From assembly GCA_002839505.1 (NCBI GenBank), contig PGYE01000001.1, positions 709,995 to 773,994 of the forward strand: a stretch of 64,000 nt of DNA, given 5' to 3'. The number at the start of each line of letters is the position of its first letter. Position 1 is the first letter of the stretch. The notes under the pieces were generated by a model, which did not search any database, was not told the DNA's origin, and worked only from the letters and a program-made list of their open reading frames with translations. This stretch comes from Candidatus Peregrinibacteria bacterium HGW-Peregrinibacteria-1. Its GTDB lineage: Bacteria > Patescibacteriota > Gracilibacteria > UBA1369 > LOWO2-01-FULL-3. Of the stretch, positions 57,560 through 64,000 are shown piece by piece. The position numbers were made by a program, and so were the translations under genes.

Positions 57560-59857
57560 TTATAATTTTTTTGCCTTAATACGAAGTGAATTTGACACTA
57601 CCGATACGCTGGACATAGCCATCGCAAATCCCGCAAACACGGGCGGCAACAACCATCCAAATATTGGATAAAATGCCCCCGCTGCCAACGGAATACCAAT
57701 TGAGTTATAAACAAAAGCAAAGAACAAGTTTTGTTTTATCCCGAGCATCGTCATTTTCGATAATTTAACCGCCTTAACAAGTTTCGAGATATCTCCACCC
57801 AAAAGCGTTATTCCCGCCGACTCAATCGCAACATCAGTCCCCGTACCCATCGCCACACCAACATCAGCCTGCGCAAGCGCCGGCGCATCATTCACCCCAT
57901 CACCAGCCATCACAACAATATTCCCCTTAGCCTGCAAAGCCTTTATCGCACTTAGTTTATCATCAGGCATCACCTCGGCAATCACCTCGTCAATCCCCGC
58001 CAACTTAGCAATATAATTAGCCGTATTAACATTATCCCCCGTCAGCATAATAACCTTCTTCTTTAGCCTATGAAGCTCATTAATTGTCTCAATCGCATTC
58101 TCCTTGACCTGATCCGCCACGAACACAATACCCAACACGGCATCTTTTTTAGCCAAAAAGACTGGAGTTTTTCCTTGCCTTGTACCCCTATCAACCACAG
58201 CAGAATCATATGAAAGCCCTAAATCTGCAAGCACCTTAGAATTACCAGCAAAATACTCTACCCCATCAATACTACCTTTAAGCCCTTTCCCTTTGATCGC
58301 CTCAAACTCACTCACATTTTTAACCGCAATTTCATTGTCCTTCGCATGGCTGACAATCGCATGAGCAATTGGATGCTCCGACTTGCTTTCCAGCGCTGCC
58401 AAAATAGAGATAAATTCATCGTCTTTCATCTCCCCCATCATTTCAATGTCGGTAATTTCAGGTTTCCCCTTTGTAATCGTACCTGTTTTATCCATAACTA
58501 TGACATCCGCTTTATGCAAAGTCTCAAGCGTAGCAGCATCCTTAACCAAAATCCCCTCTCTGGCACCCTTACCAACACCCACAATAATCGCCGTCGGCGT
58601 CGCCAGTCCAAGCGCACATGGACAGGCAATCACCAGTATAGCAACAAAAGAAGTCAACGCAGCCGACAAAGCAGACGAAGATCCCATCACCGGCGTTCCT
58701 AGATACATCCACAACCCAAAAGCCATCACTGCGATAAACAACACCACCGGAACAAAAACTGCAGAAATTTTATCAGCAAGAGCCTGTATGGGCGCCTTGC
58801 TTCCCTGTGCCTCTTCCACCATTTTAATTATCTGGAAAAGCAAAGTTTCAGAACCGATTTTAGTCGCCTTAAAATTAAAAGTACCCGTTGTGTTAATTGT
58901 CCCCGCTACAACCCCCTGACCAATATCTTTCTTAACCGGTATCGGCTCCCCTGTTATCATCGCCTCATCCACATACGACTCCCCCTCAACCACAACACCA
59001 TCAACCGGAATTTTCTGACCGGGCTTTACCACCAAAACATCGCCATGCTTAACCTCCTCAATTTTAACCTCAACCTCCTTGCCATCCCTCACAACAATCG
59101 CCACCTTAGCCTGCAAACCTATAAGCTTTTCAATCGCATCACCCGTCTTAAGCTTTGATTTAGCTTCAAGATATTTACCAAGAGCCACAAAAGTAATCAC
59201 CACAATCGTCACCTCATAAAAATTATACTGAATACTCAAGTACGGCGCCAACTCCTCCTCAAAAGCCGAAACCACAAAACTATAAAGAAAGGCTATCGAA
59301 GTACCCAAACCAATCAATGTGTCCATATTAGCCTTTCCATAACGGAAGAACCGATAAACTCCGAGCAAATAAGGCTTACCCAAAAGAACAAAAATATATG
59401 TTGCCAAAATTGGCAGCAAATGATGGAAAAACCCCATCACGCTATCTGAAATTGGCCCCACTAACGAATACTGTGCCAATACCTCCCATGTCATAATCAA
59501 AATACTTATCACCGCCACCGGAACAGCACCTCTCACACCAGCACGCATAGCCTTTATTTCTCTTAATTTTTCATCTTTCGACTGCTTTGCACCCGTATGC
59601 ATAGAATGATCACTAGCGACTGACGCCACCTCATCATCTGTCTCCTCCTGTAACAAAGAGTACCCTAGTGGCTCCAGTTTTTTATTGAACTCACCGAGGT
59701 CGACCTTCTCTGAATCAAAGGAAATATCAGCCTTCTCCAGTACACTATTAATCGAGACTTTCTCAACCCCATCCACCTTTTTAACCGCTCTCTCCACAAT
59801 CGAAGCACAAGAAGCACAATGCATCCCTTTAACCTTATATGTTTTATTTGTAGCCAT
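57560..59857 (-). CDS. copA: copper-exporting P1B-type ATPase
   Basis: Heavy-metal transporter that pumps Cu(I) out of the cytoplasm (765 aa). N-terminal HMA GMHCASC (Cys14, Cys17) is followed by a His-containing linker (DHSMHTG). The membrane CPC motif is in VIACPCALGLATPTAI, the phosphorylation site is MDKTGTITKG, SEHPIAHAIV is the HP motif and GDGVNDAPALAQADVG the hinge. The TGE motif appears as ITGEPIPV. The terminal helix has YNSIGIPLAAG and MAMSSVSVVSNSLRI, the copper signature. It sits between csoR and the HMA-SafE gene. Confidence 0.97.
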   Translation of the reverse strand: MATNKTYKVKGMHCASCASIVERAVKKVDGVEKVSINSVLEKADISFDSEKVDLGEFNKKLEPLGYSLLQEETDDEVASVASDHSMHTGAKQSKDEKLREIKAMRAGVRGAVPVAVISILIMTWEVLAQYSLVGPISDSVMGFFHHLLPILATYIFVLLGKPYLLGVYRFFRYGKANMDTLIGLGTSIAFLYSFVVSAFEEELAPYLSIQYNFYEVTIVVITFVALGKYLEAKSKLKTGDAIEKLIGLQAKVAIVVRDGKEVEVKIEEVKHGDVLVVKPGQKIPVDGVVVEGESYVDEAMITGEPIPVKKDIGQGVVAGTINTTGTFNFKATKIGSETLLFQIIKMVEEAQGSKAPIQALADKISAVFVPVVLFIAVMAFGLWMYLGTPVMGSSSALSAALTSFVAILVIACPCALGLATPTAIIVGVGKGAREGILVKDAATLETLHKADVIVMDKTGTITKGKPEITDIEMMGEMKDDEFISILAALESKSEHPIAHAIVSHAKDNEIAVKNVSEFEAIKGKGLKGSIDGVEYFAGNSKVLADLGLSYDSAVVDRGTRQGKTPVFLAKKDAVLGIVFVADQVKENAIETINELHRLKKKVIMLTGDNVNTANYIAKLAGIDEVIAEVMPDDKLSAIKALQAKGNIVVMAGDGVNDAPALAQADVGVAMGTGTDVAIESAGITLLGGDISKLVKAVKLSKMTMLGIKQNLFFAFVYNSIGIPLAAGAFYPIFGWLLPPVFAGFAMAMSSVSVVSNSLRIKAKKL

Positions 59858-59862
59858 AAATT

Positions 59863-60123
59863 TTACAGGTTATATATTTTTAGTAATTCTTTAACCGCAC
59901 CCTCCTTGTCATTTTTCAAACGTTCCGCCAGACAAGAATCCAGATGACCACGCAACAACTCCGTTCTTGCACTCTTTAATAAACCAATAACACTATCAAT
60001 TCTCTGAATAACATCCGGACAATATCGCCCGTTTTCCACCATCTCCGGGATTTTAACAAGACTACCACTAGCCATATTTAGCACCTTGCGCGCTTTCTCA
60101 TTGGGCTCACCGTGTTTATGCAT
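59863..60123 (-). CDS. csoR: CsoR-family copper-sensing repressor
   Basis: All-helical DNA-binding repressor (86 aa) that releases DNA when Cu(I) binds. The ligands match M. tuberculosis CsoR with the same spacing: Cys35 (GRYCPDVIQRIDSV), His60 and Cys64 (LLRGHLDSC). The ATG at 60123 gives the usual length; a longer frame would read through the promoter. It leads the operon csoR-copA-HMA/SafE-cupredoxin and probably controls itself through the palindrome overlapping its -10. Confidence 0.92.
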   Translation of the reverse strand: MHKHGEPNEKARKVLNMASGSLVKIPEMVENGRYCPDVIQRIDSVIGLLKSARTELLRGHLDSCLAERLKNDKEGAVKELLKIYNL

Positions 60124-60140
60124 ACAAATTGAATTACTAT

Positions 60141-60161
60141 ATACTATATGGTGCATAGTAT
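60141..60161. promoter_or_regulatory. candidate CsoR operator
   Basis: ATACTAT (60141-60147), a seven-base centre, ATAGTAT (60155-60161): a perfect seven-base inverted repeat overlapping the -10 box of csoR and ending 18 bases before the csoR ATG. Its position fits repressor binding; the assignment to CsoR is inference. Confidence 0.55.
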
Positions 60162-60183
60162 TTTGGGTCACGGACAAAGTCAA
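60155..60183 (-). promoter_or_regulatory. promoter of the copper operon
   Basis: Minus strand TTGACT (60178-60183), 17-base spacer, TACTAT (60155-60160). The -10 lies within the palindrome. Confidence 0.65.
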
Positions 60184-60261
60184 ATAAATAATCTTCAAAA
60201 AATAGCCCGAACGCGTTAATATCCTAAACGATCGACAAAACTAAATCCTAAAAACATCACT

Positions 60262-60648
60262 ATGGAAAACACAAAACCATTCGGCATCGGCAGAATCGTA
60301 GCCCTGATCTCAGCCGCAGTAATAATAATCGGAGCACTTCTCCCCTGGGGATTAGTCCAAGAAATCAAGCACATCACATACGGATATGACGGCGATGGTG
60401 TAATAACCATACCGCTAGCAGTAATCGCCATAATACTACTCATAATCAAGAAAGTACCCTTTTGGATCAGCTTGATCATCGGCTTAATGGTTAGCGCCAT
60501 CGGCTTCATCGACTACGCTGCAATAGCGGATGCTACAGCGGAAATAGGAAGTGTCGGTATTGGCATGTACCTAACAATTATCGGCGGAATTGGTCTAACA
60601 ATTGGAGCCCTAATGATAAAGTTGATTAAAGGGCCCGTAGCGGAATAA
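60262..60648 (+). CDS. small four-helix membrane protein, 128 aa
   Basis: Unrecognised. Four hydrophobic helices (GRIVALISAAVIIIGALLPW, IPLAVIAIILLII, FWISLIIGLMVSAIGF, YLTIIGGIGLTIGALMI) with a Gly-rich last helix, and a short polar loop after the first helix (YGYDGDG). It is divergent from the copper operon but shares no motif with it. A terminator follows at 60674. Confidence 0.65.
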   Translation: MENTKPFGIGRIVALISAAVIIIGALLPWGLVQEIKHITYGYDGDGVITIPLAVIAIILLIIKKVPFWISLIIGLMVSAIGFIDYAAIADATAEIGSVGIGMYLTIIGGIGLTIGALMIKLIKGPVAE

Positions 60649-60673
60649 ATCTTCCCAAACCTCAAATATCTAC

Positions 60674-60706
60674 AAAAGAGAATGGCAAAACACCATTCTC
60701 TTTTTT
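60674..60706 (+). terminator. terminator after the four-helix membrane protein
   Basis: Perfect 12-base arms AAAAGAGAATGG (60674-60685) and CCATTCTCTTTT (60693-60704), seven-base loop, six T in total. Confidence 0.9.
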
Positions 60707-60794
60707 GCGTCATTGCGATTGCACACCGCAGCCCAGCTAATCGCTGAAAGCAAAAAAGTATAGCGAAGATTATCTATAATGAATGCCCCTCCTA

Positions 60795-60823
60795 TTGGAA
60801 AAACCCAGCTTCTATGCTATAAT
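60795..60823 (+). promoter_or_regulatory. promoter of the lysozyme-SGNH gene
   Basis: TTGGAA (60795-60800), 17-base spacer, perfect TATAAT (60818-60823) with a TGn extension; the ATG is 22 bases later. Confidence 0.7.
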
Positions 60824-60844
60824 AAACAGATAGATTAAAACTTT

Positions 60845-62710
60845 ATGGCACCAGAAGAAACACCAAAATTAGACAATACCCTACCAAAACCTGAAGATAT
60901 TTCCTCTAATGGTGTTGAATCGCGAGAAGCTCTAATGGAAGCCGAAAATCTCCCTGGCCAGCTACACCTAAAATATGAAGCCGAAGTCCAAAAAGCTCAA
61001 AGCACCACCGCCGAAGACCGACAAGCCTTTACCACTCTCGACTCCGAGAGTATCCGTCGCGGAAAACTCATTCTCATAAAAGAAAGTACCGACAAAGATC
61101 TCATCCCCAACATCAAAACCGAAACTGCGCGCCGGATCGGAGTATTCACCGAGGGGCAAGAAGACGAAAGTTACCAGAAAAACAAACTCTACACTCTCAA
61201 TTATCAACGCGTAAAAGAAGAATTCGAAACCAGCATCGGCCTCGGAGAAATACTTCTAGACCCCGACATCAAAACAATCAAAGTTCTTCAAAACGGCGAA
61301 ACAATCATCGCCACCCGCGGCAAAGTCCAACACGGAAGACACGCCGGCCGCATCGGATTCACCAAACCCGACGGAAGCTACCTAGCAACATTCACTGGTG
61401 ACAAATTCGTGATCCTCGACAACAATGGAATCCTCCCCACATCCAGTGAAGAAGAAAAAAGGAATTACATTGAACGATTCAAAAAGGAGCAAAACGAACG
61501 AGAAGAGTTCAATAAAACATCAGAATTCTCCAATACTAAAAGTGACACATACTCTTCAATTGAAACACAAAACGCAAGCGCACTTGAAGGCAACGAAATC
61601 AATATCGACAACATCAAAGAACTCAATAATCGACAAAAAAACATCGCTAAAATCATTGAGTCACAATTCAAAAAACGCCTTTTAGACACCGCCAATCTTC
61701 CTCCCAAAGTACTTCAACTTACTGGGCCCAATGGATTTTCTGCCGATGTCATCAACAAAATAACACTCGCAGCCATCATCAATGCCAAGCACGAATCCGG
61801 TCTCAACCCTGAAATTGCCGGAGATGGCGGAAATAGCATCGGGCTATTTCAACTTCACAGCAAAGGTGCTGGAAGAAATCTAACGGTAGAATATAGACAA
61901 GACCCGATCAATAACATTAACACCATAATTGACCGCGAAGTGTTTAACATTGCCCGCCCCGGCGTCAACTTTGGTGGCCGTAACCTCATAGAACGCGCCC
62001 TCGCCGGTGCCTCCGTCAAAGAACTCACGCAGATCTTCGCCAGAGATATAGAACGCCCTCTCGACAAACCCAGAGCTATGAGATTGCGAGGTGCTACAGC
62101 TGATCGCTGGCTTCGACAAGAAATAAAAAGAAGCTATACCAATGAAACCATTAACACCCCTCAAGGCTTCAGGCTCAATTACCAAAATCAACCAACTCTT
62201 ATCGCCGGAAGCTCTACCGTAGGACAAATCCCTGCCGAGACCAAATTTGGAACATTCTATAAAAACGGTATTAGTGCAAACAATTTACAAAATGCCCTAC
62301 AAGGTTTATGGGAAAGTAAAAACCTCTCAGAAGTAAAAACAGTCGTCATTGTCGGAGCTGCATTTAACTCTCTCAATAGTGGCCAAAATCCAGAAACCGT
62401 CCTCAATCAATATCAACAGATTGCAACTTACCTAAAAAACAAAGGTATATCAGCAAAATTTACAACTATTCAAGAAACCGGTGGTGCCAACAACAATCAA
62501 AGATTGAAGAACAACGCCACCATCTTCAACAGACTATTACGCCAAGCTGCTAACTCCGAAAAACTCGAACTTATCGACACCTCCAAAGCCATCTATAATG
62601 ACAAAGTTGCACTAGCTGGTGAAATCGCAAATGTGCATCAATCTGACGGAATTCACTTCTCCGCACCCGCCATGGGTGACTTTATCGATGTAGTAAATCA
62701 GAACATCTAA
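60845..62710 (+). CDS. lysozyme-like domain fused to SGNH hydrolase
   Basis: 621 aa with three parts. Residues 1-250 are charged and unknown, with a beta-rich piece (IKVLQNGETIIATRGK). Residues about 300-430 resemble a lytic transglycosylase or lysozyme fold: catalytic Glu317 in NAKHESGLNPEI and GDGGNSIGLFQLHS, the 'ES..np.a....s.GlmQ' pattern. Residues 450-621 are SGNH-hydrolase-like: block I Ser456 (IAGSSTVG), Asn508 in VGAAFNS, and block V DGIHFSA (Asp601, His604). A glycan strand cutter joined to an O-acetyl esterase is plausible. No signal peptide is visible, which is odd for such a function. Confidence 0.75.
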   Translation: MAPEETPKLDNTLPKPEDISSNGVESREALMEAENLPGQLHLKYEAEVQKAQSTTAEDRQAFTTLDSESIRRGKLILIKESTDKDLIPNIKTETARRIGVFTEGQEDESYQKNKLYTLNYQRVKEEFETSIGLGEILLDPDIKTIKVLQNGETIIATRGKVQHGRHAGRIGFTKPDGSYLATFTGDKFVILDNNGILPTSSEEEKRNYIERFKKEQNEREEFNKTSEFSNTKSDTYSSIETQNASALEGNEINIDNIKELNNRQKNIAKIIESQFKKRLLDTANLPPKVLQLTGPNGFSADVINKITLAAIINAKHESGLNPEIAGDGGNSIGLFQLHSKGAGRNLTVEYRQDPINNINTIIDREVFNIARPGVNFGGRNLIERALAGASVKELTQIFARDIERPLDKPRAMRLRGATADRWLRQEIKRSYTNETINTPQGFRLNYQNQPTLIAGSSTVGQIPAETKFGTFYKNGISANNLQNALQGLWESKNLSEVKTVVIVGAAFNSLNSGQNPETVLNQYQQIATYLKNKGISAKFTTIQETGGANNNQRLKNNATIFNRLLRQAANSEKLELIDTSKAIYNDKVALAGEIANVHQSDGIHFSAPAMGDFIDVVNQNI

Positions 62711-62759
62711 ATAAACTCCATCTTTACAAAGAATCTCATGGTGATAAATTAATTCTAAG

Positions 62760-63389
62760 ATGAATTCAGATAAAGAAACCATTATCATAGGCATCGCCGG
62801 CGCATCCGGTTCGGGCAAGACACTACTATCAAGTAATTTGGTTAAGGTACTAGGATCCGACCAGGTAGCACTTCTGAAAGAAGACAGCTACTATCGCGAT
62901 CTTAGCGATCTATCCATCGAAGAACGCGCCACCGTCAACTTCGACCACCCCGACGCCCTAGAACACGCCCTTCTCAAAGAACAACTCGAAAAATTAAAAA
63001 ACAAACAAGAAATCGAAATCCCCGTCTACAACTACACAACTCACACCCGAACCAAAGAGACCCAAAAACTAGCCCCACGCAAAATAATAATCCTCGAAGG
63101 AATTCTCCTATTTGCCGATCCTAAAATTCGCGAACTCCTCGACATCAAATTCTTCATCGACACACCGCTCGACATCTGCCTCGGCCGGCGTATACAGCGT
63201 GACATCATCGAAAGAGGCCGCGACATCGCCGGCATCCTCGACCAATATCACCAGACCGTCCGCCCCATGTACTTCGAATTCATCCTCCCCTCCATGATCC
63301 ACGCCGACGTCATCATCCCCCGTGGCGGCGAAAACCACATCGCCATCGACATCATCAAAACAAAAATCACCGCCCTGCTTTCGGAGTAG
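62760..63389 (+). CDS. udk: uridine kinase
   Basis: Phosphorylates uridine and cytidine with GTP or ATP in nucleoside salvage (209 aa). Walker A is GASGSGKT (residues 14-21). Other blocks: KEDSYYRDLS, VNFDHPDALEH, PVYNYTTHTRT, ILEGILLFADPKIRELLDIK and RRIQRDIIERGRD. All are typical. The ATG is 49 bases after the previous stop, without a Shine-Dalgarno sequence. Confidence 0.95.
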   Translation: MNSDKETIIIGIAGASGSGKTLLSSNLVKVLGSDQVALLKEDSYYRDLSDLSIEERATVNFDHPDALEHALLKEQLEKLKNKQEIEIPVYNYTTHTRTKETQKLAPRKIIILEGILLFADPKIRELLDIKFFIDTPLDICLGRRIQRDIIERGRDIAGILDQYHQTVRPMYFEFILPSMIHADVIIPRGGENHIAIDIIKTKITALLSE

Positions 63390-63393
63390 GAAA

Positions 63394-64000
63394 TCACCTG
63401 CGAACATCATCGCAAATAATAGAAAAAGCCTCAGCAAAAGAAACTTTTTCATCACCAAACTCATATCCACCCCACAGCCCATATTCACTATTGCTTTTTT
63501 TACTGTAGCCACCCAAATCCCTTAATCTTTCAATCACAGACATCTTCCCCGAAAAAAATAAATACCCACCATTCTCCTTAAAAGTATCACCCCGGATTAA
63601 AATATTTGAAAACTTCCCCTCATTTTCCATTACATGCAAATCACACAAATAAGTAACCCTTGGAGTACTAGATCTATACATAAATGTATTATCAGCTATC
63701 TCACTTTTTGTCTTTAAATCCAAAATCGCACTATCAAACTCCTCTTTCGTATATCCTTGGCACTCCAAATCAAACCGCCGAATATCATCTATCTCCTCCT
63801 TAGAATAATCATTTTCAAAGAGACCATAAATATACAACTGATCATTGATTGCTATCCCCCTTTCCTTCCTGCTCAACTCATAGCCAATCAACTCAGCAAA
63901 TTGCTCCAATGAACTCCTATCATTATCTCTCTTCAAATGGAATGCCGGATAATCATGATGATCCACTATATATAAAACATGCCCCGCCAACTCAAGCTCC
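63394..64000 (-). CDS. DHH-like protein, C-terminal part (cut by window edge)
   Basis: The frame stays open to base 64000, so the gene starts beyond the window; a TTG at 63990 is probably internal. The visible part begins just before VLYIVDHHDYP, the DHH motif of that phosphoesterase superfamily, and has SSLEQFAELIG and ERGIAINDQLYIYGL with EEIDDIRRFDLECQG downstream, a block that I have seen in uncharacterised DHH-like proteins. The remaining half is unfamiliar (TPRVTYLCDLHVM, FSNILIRGD, YGLWGGYEFGDEKV). Function unknown; the DHH assignment is tentative. It converges on udk with four bases between. Confidence 0.5.
   Translation of the reverse strand, partial: ELELAGHVLYIVDHHDYPAFHLKRDNDRSSLEQFAELIGYELSRKERGIAINDQLYIYGLFENDYSKEEIDDIRRFDLECQGYTKEEFDSAILDLKTKSEIADNTFMYRSSTPRVTYLCDLHVMENEGKFSNILIRGDTFKENGGYLFFSGKMSVIERLRDLGGYSKKSNSEYGLWGGYEFGDEKVSFAEAFSIICDDVRR

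Overview
The window looks like a chromosomal segment of a Patescibacteria/CPR bacterium, most likely near Peregrinibacteria. The reasons are: an AT-rich, very compact gene layout with convergent genes whose stop codons touch or overlap; a short 16S rRNA (about 1.47 kb) with unusual bases in conserved blocks; almost no Shine-Dalgarno sequences although the 16S tail still carries CCTCCTT; a radical-SAM Elp3; PrgI/TraC-like proteins; and SLH-domain surface proteins. TGA is a real stop (lepB, mnmA, and the ATGA overlaps thyA/folA and SBP/phosphatase), so this is not a code-25 Gracilibacteria/Absconditabacteria genome. The lineage is an inference from gene content, not a computed placement.

Layout. 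1-6.9 kb: start of fmt, small membrane proteins, signal peptidase, a PH-domain membrane protein, gatB, and a minus-strand trio (Trm9-like methyltransferase, WecG/TagA glycosyltransferase, FkbM methyltransferase). 7-14.5 kb: Elp3, recG, tyrS, a TrmB-type regulator, purA. 14.5-21.5 kb: a complete ATP synthase operon (I-B-E-F-H-A-G-D-C) whose c subunit has a two-carboxylate Na+-type site. 21.5-26.5 kb: tRNA-Val, a YgjP-like metallopeptidase, a RelA/SpoT protein with four C-terminal membrane helices, ychF, hpf, tRNA-Phe. 26.6-35.8 kb: a thiol-redox group (DsbA-like, membrane CxxC protein, Bcp), the dTMP group dcd-thyA-folA, ferredoxin-mutM, an aquaporin, mnmA, tRNA-Leu, glyA. 35.8-44.6 kb: a membrane-anchored solute-binding protein coupled to a HAMP/SpoIIE phosphatase, then exported surface proteins (SLH/FlgD-Ig, a PQDT-repeat lipoprotein, a coiled-coil beta protein). 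44.6-47.7 kb: lepA and an orphan PrgI/TraC pair. 47.8-53.8 kb: the rRNA locus on the minus strand. 53.8-64 kb: clpP, a lipoprotein, an FNR-like reductase, tRNA-Leu, a CsoR-controlled copper operon, a lysozyme-SGNH fusion, udk, and a DHH-like protein that runs off the right edge.

The most unusual items are as follows. (1) The rRNA locus seems to be subdivided. Terminator-like hairpins follow tRNA-Ala and tRNA-Ile, a 77-residue two-helix membrane protein gene lies in the spacer, and 23S-5S has its own strong promoter (TTGACT-N17-TATAAT). (2) The long RelA/SpoT protein carries a four-helix membrane module after its ACT domain, and Asn replaces the catalytic Asp of its synthetase. (3) A Trm9-like methyltransferase is divergent from elp3, with mnmA about 25 kb away, which suggests a eukaryote-style mcm5(s2)U34 wobble pathway in a bacterium. 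(4) A solute-binding protein without a permease is translationally coupled to a HAMP-SpoIIE phosphatase.
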